A stretch of 64,000 nucleotides of DNA, taken from JADKIH01 sp964595205 (GTDB lineage Bacteria > Bacteroidota > Bacteroidia > AKYH767-A > 2013-40CM-41-45). The stretch covers positions 124,001-188,000 of the forward strand of contig CAZQOQ010000036.1 of assembly GCA_964595205.1 (NCBI GenBank). The letters run 5' to 3'. This document shows, piece by piece, positions 34,059-43,720 of this stretch (within the stretch, counting starts at the first letter, position 1; each line of letters begins with the position of its first letter). The translations under genes and the position numbers were made by a program. Under the pieces are notes generated by a model. It saw nothing but the letters and a program-made list of their open reading frames with translations. It made no database searches and was not told where the DNA came from.

Positions 34059-34874
34059 ATGCCCCCTTTCATGCAAGTACTTCCCTTCGAGGCAAACGAT
34101 ATGGAAAGCCTGATCGAGCTGCAGCCGGAGGGATGGGATAATATTAAAATACCGTTTCAATATTATTTAACACACCGGCAATTTTGCACACCATTAAAGT
34201 TTGTGCTTGATAAGCGAATAGCAGGAACCGGTACATGCATTTTTCACAAGGATGTTGCCTGGCTTGCTCACATCATTGTTCACCGCGATTTCCGGAACAG
34301 GGGATTCGGCACCTTCATTACTAAAACACTCGTTAACAGAGTCCGACTTTATCCATATAAAACAATCTCACTTATTGCCACCGATCTCGGTGAACCTGTA
34401 TATAAGAAAACAGGATTTGAAACCGACACGGAATATTATTTTCTGAAAAATGAAAACCAGTTAATACATGACATGGAATCTACAGATATTTTAAGATTTG
34501 AACCACGGTTTTTAAATGAAATTCTTGAACTCGACAAAATGGTTTCCGGCGAAGATCGGAGCATGAGACTACTTGAGTATAAAAATGATTTTGTCGTTTT
34601 CTGCCCGCACGGAACTGTCGAGGGCTTTTTCTTGCCCTCATTAGGCGATGGATTAATAGTAGCAACGAATACTGAGGCGGGAATCGAATTGATGAAGCAC
34701 AGGAATAAAACAAAGAATATTGCAACTCTGCCTGTCGATAACAATGTTGCAGTCGAGTTTTTATTACAGAATAATTTCAAACATTACAGGACCGCTAAAC
34801 GCATGACCCTGGGCCATAAAAGAAAATGGATTCCACAAATGCTTTTTAACCGGGTAAGCGGACAAATCGGATGA
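34059..34874 (+). CDS. GNAT family N-acetyltransferase
   Basis: 271 residues. Acetyl-CoA-binding motif A is HIIVHRDFRNRGFGTFIT (~74-91; R-x-x-G-x-G). The following strand/helix VYKKTGFETDTEYYFL completes an N-terminal GNAT domain (~1-135). The C-terminal half resembles a second, degenerate acetyltransferase half with no clear CoA motif. Two ATGs are possible: 34059 and, four codons later, 34071 (MQVLPFEAND), which fits the start of GNAT domains better. Substrate unknown. It is 13 bp upstream of the dipeptide epimerase gene and probably co-transcribed with it. Confidence 0.85.
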   Translation: MPPFMQVLPFEANDMESLIELQPEGWDNIKIPFQYYLTHRQFCTPLKFVLDKRIAGTGTCIFHKDVAWLAHIIVHRDFRNRGFGTFITKTLVNRVRLYPYKTISLIATDLGEPVYKKTGFETDTEYYFLKNENQLIHDMESTDILRFEPRFLNEILELDKMVSGEDRSMRLLEYKNDFVVFCPHGTVEGFFLPSLGDGLIVATNTEAGIELMKHRNKTKNIATLPVDNNVAVEFLLQNNFKHYRTAKRMTLGHKRKWIPQMLFNRVSGQIG

Positions 34875-34887
34875 GATAAAATAAAAT

Positions 34888-36006
34888 ATGCCTAATCCAG
34901 AACTGATCAGCCGAATTCAGATTTATCATTGCCCGGTACGACTGAAAGAACCGTTTGTTATCTCATTGGGAAAACTGGAGTTTGCCGATAATGTAATTGT
35001 AAAAATTCAAACTTCTGGCGGGTATACCGGCTTCGGTGAATGCAGCCCGTTCCAGACCATCCATGGGGAGAATGGCAAAACCTGTATGATCGTGGGTGAA
35101 ATACTCGCTAACCAGCTTATTGGAAAAAATGCGCTCGACATTGCACAATGCCACGTTTTGATGGACGCCATTATTTATGGCAACACATCGATCAAGAGCG
35201 CTTTCGACATCGCTTTGCACGACATCGCTTCTCAGAAAAACAACTTGCCGCTGTACCGTTTTCTCGGGGGAGAAAAGAACAGGGACCTCTTTACCGACTA
35301 TACCGTAAGCATTGGTCCTGCCGATAAGATGGCCGAAGATGCAGCCCGGATTGTGGAAGCCGGATTCCCGGTCATCAAGGTTAAGCTCGGAGGAAACCCC
35401 GACGAGGATTATTTACGGATGAAAATGATCCGTTCTAAAACCGGTTCCGAAATCCCTATCCGAATTGATGCTAACCAGGGCTGGCCGGTTGATGAAGCAG
35501 TTAAAATTCTCGAACGGCTGAAAGAGTTTAACATACAACACTGCGAGGAACCCGTATCAAGAAAATATTTCATGTCGCTGCCCGCCATAAGGAGAAACAG
35601 CCCTGTGCCAATCATGGCTGACGAATCATGTTTCGACGACACCGATGCCGAACGACTCATAAAAATGGATGCCTGCGACATGATCAATGTAAAGCTTGGA
35701 AAATCTTCCGGACTTTACAGGGCGTCGAAGATCTGCCGGCTGGCAGAATCGGTAAACATTCCTTTACAGGCCGGTGGATTTTTAGAATCACGGCTCGGTT
35801 TCACTGCCGCCGCTCATCTTGCCTTGAGTTCCGGCCAGTTCGAATTTATCGATTTCGATACCCCACTAATGTTCTCTGAAGATCCAGTGTCCGGTGGCAT
35901 CGAGTATGAAGCGAAAGGAAAAATTTCACTACCCGAGGCCATTGGCTTAGGGGCAACAATTAATGATGAAGTTTTAAGGTCTCTAAAGTCAGTAGAAGTA
36001 AAATAA
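34888..36006 (+). CDS. Dipeptide epimerase (enolase superfamily, L-Ala-D/L-Glu epimerase type)
   Basis: 372 residues, typical for the subgroup. The first catalytic Lys lies in VIKVKLGG (K-x-K, ~163). Metal ligands are Asp in IRIDANQGW (~192), Glu in HCEEPVS (~219) and Asp in IMADESC (~245); the second catalytic Lys is in INVKLGKSSG (~268). The D-x-D motif in EFIDFDTPLM (~322) is diagnostic for dipeptide epimerases, where it binds the substrate's alpha-ammonium group. The enzyme epimerises a dipeptide; L-Ala-D-Glu from murein turnover is the usual substrate, but specificity varies widely. Cytoplasmic, in an operon with the GNAT gene. Confidence 0.92.
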   Translation: MPNPELISRIQIYHCPVRLKEPFVISLGKLEFADNVIVKIQTSGGYTGFGECSPFQTIHGENGKTCMIVGEILANQLIGKNALDIAQCHVLMDAIIYGNTSIKSAFDIALHDIASQKNNLPLYRFLGGEKNRDLFTDYTVSIGPADKMAEDAARIVEAGFPVIKVKLGGNPDEDYLRMKMIRSKTGSEIPIRIDANQGWPVDEAVKILERLKEFNIQHCEEPVSRKYFMSLPAIRRNSPVPIMADESCFDDTDAERLIKMDACDMINVKLGKSSGLYRASKICRLAESVNIPLQAGGFLESRLGFTAAAHLALSSGQFEFIDFDTPLMFSEDPVSGGIEYEAKGKISLPEAIGLGATINDEVLRSLKSVEVK

Positions 36007-36237
36007 TCACCTGTTTTTTGAAAAAAATGCCTGTTCAGAAATGTTTTTTTCCTGTCCGGAATGATTTATAGTTGCCATACTTCAGATAATCTACAATTTT
36101 GAATAGAAATGAGACTGTTATCGTTTGAATATATTCGGAAATTGAGCTCAAAATCCTTTTATTTTTCAGGTGCATTTACTATTTTTGATAGTCATTGTCT
36201 CCGTTCGACGTCGAGATTAATCAATCGCTTATTTATA

Positions 36238-39200
36238 ATGGGTAACAAATACGTAATTGGAATAATAGTTCTTTTATTTTCATTATTCAGTCTTGCAGTT
36301 CTGGCCCAGGATATCAACGATTTTGATAAAGAGCAGGTCAACAGGCTCAAGCTGGAAGGAAAACTTACCGGAAAGGAAAATTATACTAACCGGAATGCTG
36401 CAAAAACTACGTATCGCCTGGGGCCCCCAACAACACCCACATCCCAGGCTTCAACATCCTGTAATTGCTGGATACAAAGAGATGCATCTTTTCAGATAGC
36501 ACAATTCGATGGTTCGGGTGTAAGTGGTGGACCGGGCACCCCTCCGGATTACCGGAACGATGACTGGTCAACGGTTGCAATCAATCTCCCATTTAATTTT
36601 TGTTTCTACGGACAAAATATCACCCAGGTATATATCAATAACAATGGAAACATTTCTGTACGAAATCCTTACTCAACATTCAGCGGAGTTTCTTTTCCCG
36701 ATACATTTGTAATGATTGCTCCTTTCTGGGCCGACGTAGATACGAGGGGAGCTAACAGCGGACTTGTCTATTACAGCATTACACCCACACACATGATCGT
36801 ACAGTGGGATCATGTCGGATATTTTCCAAGCGAAGACGACAAGCTGAATACCTTTCAGCTCATCATCACCGACGGCACCGATCCGATCATTCCCATCGGG
36901 CAAAACGTTTCATTTTGTTACCAGGATATGCAGTGGACCACCGGCGGAGCATCTAACGGCGTGAATGGCTTTGGCGGCATACCCGCTACAGTGGGAGTTA
37001 ACCAGGGTAATGGAATCGACTACCTGCAATTTGGACTCTTTGATCAGCCCGGGACCAACTATGATGGCGCCTTCGGTTCGAACGACCAGGTCGACTGGCT
37101 CGATAATCAGTCATTCAACATCAACGCCTGCGTTAACACCACCAACATTCCGCCCGTATTAAACTCTTTAAATATCTGTGATACCATTAAGCTGTGTCAG
37201 AATACGACGTATGTACTTACTGCGAATTATTTATCGCCCGAACAATCTGAAACCACAACAATCAATTATTTTTTCGGAGGGATGACAGGGATATCTGTGA
37301 TTTCAAATACTCCTGGAAATGCCGCCACACTTGTTATTGAGATCATCGGTCAGACGTCCAATCTTGGATTTCATACCATCTCCGTTACAGCTGTCGATAA
37401 CGGAACTCCGGCCGCAGCAACAAACAGCAATTTCGTAATCGAGGTGATGCCTGCACCGTTGCCAAGCTTTACCTATACTCCATCATCTCCCGTCACGGCA
37501 AATTCGCCCGTCTCCTTTACAAACACAACTCCTCCTGGAAGCCTGTTAACCTGGGATTTCGGCGATGGCAGCCCGACGAGCACGGTGCCAAACCCGCAGC
37601 ACACCTATACTACCGGAGGCACTTTTAATGTAACACTTAGTGCCATGTTTCCAAATGGCTGCATCACAACGGTCACTCAGCAGGTCGACGTCACCATGTG
37701 TTCGCCTGCAGTTTTTACCGTCGACAATGCATGCCTCGGCACGCCATCTACTGTAACATATACTGGCACGGCAACAGCGAATGCAGTTTTCACCTGGGAC
37801 TTCAACGGAGCAAATGTATTGTCGGGATCTGACCAGGGGCCGTTTGTCGTTTTGTGGAATAATGCTGGAACATATAACGTTTCACTTACAGTGACCGAAC
37901 CGACGTGTTCTACATCTGCGAGCCTGCCTGTTGATATCTATACGATACCTGTCGCATCGATTACTTCGATCCCGCAACTGTGCGAAGGCGACTCCCCGGT
38001 TGTGAGTTTTGACGGTAATGCAGGACCCACAGCAACTTATAGCTGGGACTTTGGCAATGCAACGGTAATATCGGGTTCAGGAGCAGGACCCTATAACCTG
38101 CAATGGAGCAGTGCAGGCAACGACCAGGTTTCCGTAATCGTTGATGATCATGGATGCAAGGATACATCCCGGACAGATGTGATTGTAAATCCAATACCGA
38201 CTGCAGATTTTAACCTTCCTGCTGCTGCATGTGCAAATGACATATTAAATGTGAATTATACCGGAACGGCATCAGGGAATGCAAATTATTTCTGGGACTT
38301 CGATGGCGGAACGGTGGTTTCAGGTTCCGGACAGGGCCCATATACTGTAAACTGGAATAATGGAGGATTGTATTCTGTTAGTCTATCTGTTACTGAAAAT
38401 GGATGTCCTTCACAACCGGTAAACATGCCATTGAATGTTACCGATATTCCGCAGGTATCCATTTCACCGGTTCCTGCGCTTTGTAACGGAGGAACAGGCA
38501 CTGTAACCTTTACGGGTGTTGCAGGGCCAACAGCAACTTATAACTGGAACTTTGGAAATGCAATCGTGTTGTCGGGCTCTGGCGCGGGGCCGTATGACCT
38601 ACAATGGAACAATGCAGGCAACGACCAGGTTCAATTGAACGTTACTGAAAATGGATGTGCTTCACAGTCGTTCATTGACGTAACCGTGCATCAGATACCT
38701 ACTTCAGATTTCGTGATTAATAATTCTGCCTGCGTTGGCTCCCCTGTGAATTTAAGTTATTCAGGAACGGCTTCATCGAACGGAACGTTTAACTGGTCGT
38801 TCAGCGGAGGAACTGTTGTTTCGGGCAGCGGCATCGGGCCGTATTCAGTTGTATGGAATGCGCAGGGGAATTATAATATTTCGCTCGTTGTAATTGAAAA
38901 CGGCTGCACATCTCCGCAAACGGACATTCAGGCTGTGGTCAACCCGTTACCTTTCGTTTATGCAGGAAGCAACCAGATTGTCTGTTCGGGTGTTCCTGTT
39001 TCGATTGGTAGTCCTGCAGTAGCAGGTGAGAGCTATCACTGGAATCCCATAACAAATCTAAATGATCCTGATATCAGTGATCCGGTTGTTACTCCCGTGA
39101 ATAATTCCAATGCAACGCAGACGGATGAATATGTTCTCGAGACCACCGACGCTAACGGTTGCAGGAATACCGACAGCGTGCTGGTTTCTTCTTATCCGGT

Positions 39201-40221
39201 GCCATTGATTTATTTTGACACACCTCCGGGGCAATGTATCCGTGATAACCAGTTCATTTTTTCTGCCGGTGCAAATATTCCCGTGGGGGTAAATTATCTC
39301 TGGACGTTTTCTCCGGAAGCGGATGTCCCTTCATCTACACAGCCCGATGTGTATGTAAAATATTCCACCACTGGTACATTCCCGGTTATACTCGCGGCTG
39401 ATTATAACGGCTGCCTCGCTCAGCCAAAAACAGACAGCGTTGAGGTGTACCCGATGCCGACGTCCGATTTCGTTCCACAGGTTACAAAAGGATGCGAGCC
39501 GCTTACGGTTCCATTTACGAATTACAGTACAGGAGATTTGAATACCTACTCCTGGAACTTCGATGACGGAAGCACAGACAGCACGACACATCCCGTTCAT
39601 GAATTTGTGCATGCAGGATTGTATGACGTTGCATTAATTGCAATTAACAAATATGGTTGCGAGACTGACACCATATATCCTGACCTGATAGATGTATACC
39701 CTGTTCCAGGCGGGCAATTCGTCCCTAATCCGCAGGTTGCAAACATCCTCGCACCGATCATTCAGTTTCAGAATTATTCTACCAATGCCACAATATATTC
39801 GTGGGATTTCGGTGATAACGATACGTCCATGATTTGGAATCCGACACACGAGTATGCAGACACCGGAAATTACCTGGTGACGCTCATGCTCGAATCTCCT
39901 AAGGGATGTCGCGATACTGTAACCGGAATGGTTAGAGTGGAGGACAATTTCTCATTCTATATTCCAAACACTTTTACGCCAAACGACGACGGCATTAACG
40001 ACGCTTTCCGCGGCTATGGAATTGCTTTCAGAAGCTATACGATGAACATTTACAATCGTTGGGGAGAACTCATTTTTACGACGGACAATTACGACAGGCC
40101 GTGGGATGGTAAGTTAAAGTCGGGAGTCATTCAAAACGACGTATACGTTTACAGGTTCGATATCATCGACCAGCATAATGAAGAGCATACATTTGTTGGC
40201 AACGTATCTCTGGTAAGATAA
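36238..40221 (+). CDS. Giant NIDO/PKD surface protein with CHU_C (T9SS type B) tail
   Basis: 1327 residues from the ATG at 36238; the open frame extends 43 codons upstream, but a signal peptide (GNKYVIGIIVLLFSLFSLAV then LAQ) starts here. Residues ~80-300 look like a NIDO (nidogen-type) domain: INLPFNFCFYGQNI, MIAPFWADVDTRGANSGLVY, and a late WLDNQSFNINAC. An Ig/cadherin-like domain follows, and then about nine PKD or PKD-like domains marked by TWDFGDGSPTS, TWDFNGANV, SWDFGNATV, FWDFDGGTV, NWNFGNAIV, NWSFSGGTV, SWNFDDGSTD and SWDFGDNDTS. The last ~85 residues are the gliding-associated domain (YIPNTFTPNDDGINDAFRG, IYNRWGELIF). Likely an adhesin or matrix-binding protein displayed through T9SS. 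Single gene. Confidence 0.9.
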   Translation: MGNKYVIGIIVLLFSLFSLAVLAQDINDFDKEQVNRLKLEGKLTGKENYTNRNAAKTTYRLGPPTTPTSQASTSCNCWIQRDASFQIAQFDGSGVSGGPGTPPDYRNDDWSTVAINLPFNFCFYGQNITQVYINNNGNISVRNPYSTFSGVSFPDTFVMIAPFWADVDTRGANSGLVYYSITPTHMIVQWDHVGYFPSEDDKLNTFQLIITDGTDPIIPIGQNVSFCYQDMQWTTGGASNGVNGFGGIPATVGVNQGNGIDYLQFGLFDQPGTNYDGAFGSNDQVDWLDNQSFNINACVNTTNIPPVLNSLNICDTIKLCQNTTYVLTANYLSPEQSETTTINYFFGGMTGISVISNTPGNAATLVIEIIGQTSNLGFHTISVTAVDNGTPAAATNSNFVIEVMPAPLPSFTYTPSSPVTANSPVSFTNTTPPGSLLTWDFGDGSPTSTVPNPQHTYTTGGTFNVTLSAMFPNGCITTVTQQVDVTMCSPAVFTVDNACLGTPSTVTYTGTATANAVFTWDFNGANVLSGSDQGPFVVLWNNAGTYNVSLTVTEPTCSTSASLPVDIYTIPVASITSIPQLCEGDSPVVSFDGNAGPTATYSWDFGNATVISGSGAGPYNLQWSSAGNDQVSVIVDDHGCKDTSRTDVIVNPIPTADFNLPAAACANDILNVNYTGTASGNANYFWDFDGGTVVSGSGQGPYTVNWNNGGLYSVSLSVTENGCPSQPVNMPLNVTDIPQVSISPVPALCNGGTGTVTFTGVAGPTATYNWNFGNAIVLSGSGAGPYDLQWNNAGNDQVQLNVTENGCASQSFIDVTVHQIPTSDFVINNSACVGSPVNLSYSGTASSNGTFNWSFSGGTVVSGSGIGPYSVVWNAQGNYNISLVVIENGCTSPQTDIQAVVNPLPFVYAGSNQIVCSGVPVSIGSPAVAGESYHWNPITNLNDPDISDPVVTPVNNSNATQTDEYVLETTDANGCRNTDSVLVSSYPVPLIYFDTPPGQCIRDNQFIFSAGANIPVGVNYLWTFSPEADVPSSTQPDVYVKYSTTGTFPVILAADYNGCLAQPKTDSVEVYPMPTSDFVPQVTKGCEPLTVPFTNYSTGDLNTYSWNFDDGSTDSTTHPVHEFVHAGLYDVALIAINKYGCETDTIYPDLIDVYPVPGGQFVPNPQVANILAPIIQFQNYSTNATIYSWDFGDNDTSMIWNPTHEYADTGNYLVTLMLESPKGCRDTVTGMVRVEDNFSFYIPNTFTPNDDGINDAFRGYGIAFRSYTMNIYNRWGELIFTTDNYDRPWDGKLKSGVIQNDVYVYRFDIIDQHNEEHTFVGNVSLVR

Positions 40222-40449
40222 ACCATGTATTCATTCTAAAACAGAAAAGCCCGTTAACTTTACTGTTTCAGCATACCGAACGCAAGCCAATTGCGCAGTT
40301 ATTTCCATTCAATTTCTTAAATTCCTGGTTGAATTGTGAATATGGGTTAAAATCCTTTTGAATATAATATTTAGCTTCTATCATTGCAGAAATAATATTA
40401 ACAGGAATTGGCTTTGACAGATCTCATTGCCTTTCCCTAACATCCGTTT

Positions 40450-42225
40450 ATGAAATATACCTGGATTTTATTAATCTTAACGATCGTCGCCTGTAAGAAT
40501 AACCAGGTGAAGGAGAAAACATCAGACATGAACAGCATTAACCAAATACTCGATGCATATTATGAAGAAAAGCTTCAGTATTTTCCGCTGGAAGCAACGG
40601 CAATCGCTGACAACAGGTACAACGATAAATTGCCCGCAGACATCAGCGACTCTTATCGTGAAAAATTAAAATTGTTTTACAAAAAATACCTCGATGAGAT
40701 TTTAAAAATCGACAGCACGAAATTAACAGGGCAGGATATGTTAAGCTATGAAGTGTTCAAACGCGAGATGAACATTCAGCTGGAGGGGCTGACTTTTCAT
40801 GAGAACCTGATGCCTGTTAACCAGTTCTGGAGCATGCACCTGACATTTCCGTTGCTGGGTTCGGGCAGCGGAAACCAGCCGTTTAAGACAGTTAAAGATT
40901 ACGAGGATTTCCTGAAGAGGATTAATGATTTCTCTGCGTATATCGATACTGCCATTTCCAATATGCGCAGGGGAATGAATGAAAAAATTGTTCCCCCGGC
41001 ACTATTGATGGAACGCGTCTTACCACAACTGAAGGGTATCATCGTAAGTAATCCTGAAGAGAGTGTTTTCTACGGCCCCGTAAAAAACATCCCGGCTTCT
41101 TTTACCGATGAGGAAAAGAAGAAATTCACCGAAGCATATCGAAAGGCAATTATGGAACAGATCGTTCCGGCTTATCAGAAGCTCCACGACTTTATAAAGA
41201 ACGAGTACATGCCGAATTGCAGGGCGACAGCGGGAATTTCTGATATACCCGGTGGAAGGGAATATTATAATTATGTGGCAAGGGTGTGGACAACAACAGA
41301 GATGACTCCTGATGAGATTTTTGAAACAGGTCAGAGGGAGGTTGCACGCATTCGGTCGGAAATGGAAAAGGTTATGAATGAAACAGGTTATAAAGGAGAT
41401 CTGAAATCATTCTTCCATTACATTCATACTGATAAAAAGTTCATGCCATTCAGGCAGGACAGCGATGTGATCAATGCATTCAGAGCCATCGAGACACGGA
41501 TGCAGCCGAGGCTCATGGAGTTATTCAACCTGGTACCGAAAGCAAAATTCGAAGTACGTCAGACAGAAGAATTCCGCGAGGCATCAGCAAGCGCAGAATA
41601 CAATCAGTCTGCCCCCGACGGCTCACGCCCCGGGATTTTCTATGTCCCTGTAATCGATGCGACGAAATATAATATCGTTGGAATGGAGGATTTGTTTCTG
41701 CACGAGGCAATTCCCGGCCATCATTACCAGACTTCCATTCAGCAGGAAAATGATTCGCTTCCAAAATTCAGACGCTTCGGATGGTATGGAGCTTATGGCG
41801 AAGGCTGGGCTTTGTATACCGAATCGCTCGGCAAGGAATTAGGCTTGTATACAGATCCGTATCAGTATTTCGGCAGCCTGAGCGAAGAGATGCATCGCGC
41901 CATTCGTCTGGTCGTTGATGTCGGAATTCATACGAAGGGCTGGACGCGCGAGCAGGCAATTGAGTTTTCTCTCGCAAATGAAGCGGAAAGCGAAGCCGAT
42001 ATCACTGCTGAAATTGAAAGATACATGTCAATTCCCGGACAGGCGCTTGGTTACAAAATTGGACAGATGAAGATCATTGAAATTCGCAGGCGTGCGGAAC
42101 AAAAGCTTGGAGAAAAATTCAACATCAAAAATTTCCACGACGAAGTCCTGAAGGATGGTTGCCTTCCGCTTGATGTCTTCGAGAAAAAAATGGACGCATG
42201 GATAGCCAAAGAAGGAGCAATTTGA
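40450..42225 (+). CDS. DUF885 family lipoprotein, putative zinc peptidase
   Basis: 591 residues. Lipoprotein signal MKYTWILLILTIVACKNN with a lipobox Cys. The catalytic motif LFLHEAIPGHHYQTSIQQE (~415-433, HExxxGHH-like) is the hallmark of DUF885, related to the M32/thermolysin-like gluzincins; a downstream Glu in NEAESEADITAEIERYM (~518-534) may be the third metal ligand. Other conserved parts: ATAGISDIPGGREYYNYV and YGEGWALYTESLGKELG. Substrate unknown. It converges on the permease gene with a 15-bp gap containing a short TGAAAC/GTTTCA stem. Confidence 0.88.
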   Translation: MKYTWILLILTIVACKNNQVKEKTSDMNSINQILDAYYEEKLQYFPLEATAIADNRYNDKLPADISDSYREKLKLFYKKYLDEILKIDSTKLTGQDMLSYEVFKREMNIQLEGLTFHENLMPVNQFWSMHLTFPLLGSGSGNQPFKTVKDYEDFLKRINDFSAYIDTAISNMRRGMNEKIVPPALLMERVLPQLKGIIVSNPEESVFYGPVKNIPASFTDEEKKKFTEAYRKAIMEQIVPAYQKLHDFIKNEYMPNCRATAGISDIPGGREYYNYVARVWTTTEMTPDEIFETGQREVARIRSEMEKVMNETGYKGDLKSFFHYIHTDKKFMPFRQDSDVINAFRAIETRMQPRLMELFNLVPKAKFEVRQTEEFREASASAEYNQSAPDGSRPGIFYVPVIDATKYNIVGMEDLFLHEAIPGHHYQTSIQQENDSLPKFRRFGWYGAYGEGWALYTESLGKELGLYTDPYQYFGSLSEEMHRAIRLVVDVGIHTKGWTREQAIEFSLANEAESEADITAEIERYMSIPGQALGYKIGQMKIIEIRRRAEQKLGEKFNIKNFHDEVLKDGCLPLDVFEKKMDAWIAKEGAI

Positions 42226-42240
42226 AACGTTTTTGTTTCA

Positions 42241-43581
42241 TCAATGATTTCGGGAATTGAGATCGAAATATTTTTTATTCAGGAAAAAATAAACAAGGAC
42301 TCCCGCAAGGATAATAATCATTGCATAAAGCGGCATATTGTTTCCGGTGCTGAAAAATATGTATAGCCAGATTAAAATTGCAACGATTACAGGAAACGGG
42401 AATAGCGGCATTTTATATGGCAGCGACTTGCTTCCGTTTCTTTTTCTCAGAATGATTACGCCAACGGCCTGGCCGATAAACTGAATGATGATCCTCATCG
42501 CAAGGATTGCATTGATGACGAGACTCAATTTAAACAGCAGGCTGAATATGAATGCAAGCCCGCCCAGGAAAAGCAGCGAGACATGAGGAAAATGTTTTAC
42601 CGGATGTAGTCTCGCAAAGACAGGAAAAAATTTTCCGTCCGCGGCTGCGGCATACGGAATTCTCGAATAGCCGAGCAGCACGGCAAACAATGAGGCAAAA
42701 GCAACGATCAGAACCAGGATTGTAGCGAAAATTGCAGCGTTGCTTCCATATATTTTTTGTATGAAAGTGCTTACGATAAAAGTAGAATCCTGCGCTTCCT
42801 GCCAGGGGATTACACTAACAACACTGACGTTCATCGCCAGGTATAATATGGTGATGCCGATAATCGAAATGAAAATACTCCTTGGGATATTTTTTTCAGG
42901 ATGCCGGATTTCTCCGCCGAGGTGGCAAACATTATAGTATCCAAGAAAACTGTAAATCGTTTTAACGGTTGCCTGTCCAAGCCCGACAAAAAACAATTGC
43001 ATGGAAAAATTTTCGACGGGCGGCATCCAGTCGTTACGGATCGAATGATGAGTGATTCCTCCCCAGATGATCCAGCCGATGGTGATGAAAACCGCAATCC
43101 ACAAAACCATGCTGATGTTGCCTATCGTATTTATCTTACGATAGAGAAGGAATACGAGAAGAATTATTAATCCGCCGGAAATTAATTTTTGCTGCAGAGG
43201 CGTAAATGGCCAGAGGTATGTACAATATTGTGAGAAACCGATTGCGCCGCTGGCGGCGACAAGCGGAGCCAGCAGCAGCGTCTGCCATACAAACAGAAAC
43301 GATAGCAACCCGCCCCATTTTTTGCCATAAGATTCTTTTAGGAAATTATAACTGCCACCCGCTTTCGGATATGCAGCGCCAAGTTCCGCCCAGATCATTC
43401 CGTCTACCAGCGATAAAACGGCTCCTGCAATCCACGCCCATATAAACTGTGGCCCGCCCATGATTTTAATTACCATTGGCAAAACGATAAACGGACCGAT
43501 TCCCACCATGTCGATCATGTTTATCGATGTCGCCTGTGCAAGGGACAGACTTCGGTCGAGTGACGGTTGTTTATTTTCCAT
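42241..43581 (-). CDS. APC superfamily amino acid permease
   Basis: 446 residues with about 12 hydrophobic membrane spans. The first helix region IDMVGIGPFIVLPMVIKIMG carries the unwound Gly-rich substrate-binding motif of the APC fold. GAAYPKAGGSYNFLKESYG after helix 2 is the family signature. No soluble extra domain. Inner-membrane uptake or exchange of amino acids; specificity cannot be read from the sequence. Confidence 0.9.
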   Translation of the reverse strand: MENKQPSLDRSLSLAQATSINMIDMVGIGPFIVLPMVIKIMGGPQFIWAWIAGAVLSLVDGMIWAELGAAYPKAGGSYNFLKESYGKKWGGLLSFLFVWQTLLLAPLVAASGAIGFSQYCTYLWPFTPLQQKLISGGLIILLVFLLYRKINTIGNISMVLWIAVFITIGWIIWGGITHHSIRNDWMPPVENFSMQLFFVGLGQATVKTIYSFLGYYNVCHLGGEIRHPEKNIPRSIFISIIGITILYLAMNVSVVSVIPWQEAQDSTFIVSTFIQKIYGSNAAIFATILVLIVAFASLFAVLLGYSRIPYAAAADGKFFPVFARLHPVKHFPHVSLLFLGGLAFIFSLLFKLSLVINAILAMRIIIQFIGQAVGVIILRKRNGSKSLPYKMPLFPFPVIVAILIWLYIFFSTGNNMPLYAMIIILAGVLVYFFLNKKYFDLNSRNH

Positions 43582-43617
43582 GTATTACTAAGGGTGGCGG
43601 AAGAAAAATTTCGCCGG

Positions 43618-43625
43618 CAAAGATA
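43618..43625 (-). promoter_or_regulatory. -7 box (TATCTTTG) of the permease gene
   Basis: TATCTTTG on the minus strand, 36 nt before the ATG at 43581. No TTG at the expected -33 spacing, so only the downstream element is supported. Confidence 0.5.
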
Positions 43626-43694
43626 TTAATACCCGGCAGGATTACGTCCGTTTATTTTTCAGAACAATTCTCTCGAATCAAGAAAAGTTTATAT

Positions 43695-43702
43695 TAATTT
43701 TG
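43695..43702 (+). promoter_or_regulatory. -7 box (TAATTTTG) of the dnaJ-like gene
   Basis: TAATTTTG matches TAnnTTTG and lies 18 nt before the chosen ATG at 43721. It overlaps the TTG at 43700, which speaks against that codon being the translation start. Confidence 0.5.
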
Positions 43703-43720
43703 CAGTCTCAAATTTTTTAT

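Noticed and set aside
36109..36237. 43-codon N-terminal extension of the NIDO/PKD protein
   Set aside because: A complete signal peptide begins at the internal ATG 36238; an extension would bury it.
43700..43720. TTG start for the DnaJ-like gene
   Set aside because: The TTG overlaps a TAATTTTG -7 box and the J domain starts at the ATG 7 codons later. Similar upstream TTG starts were rejected at 20080, 29830, 45311 and 49055, where the ATG gives a signal peptide or domain start.
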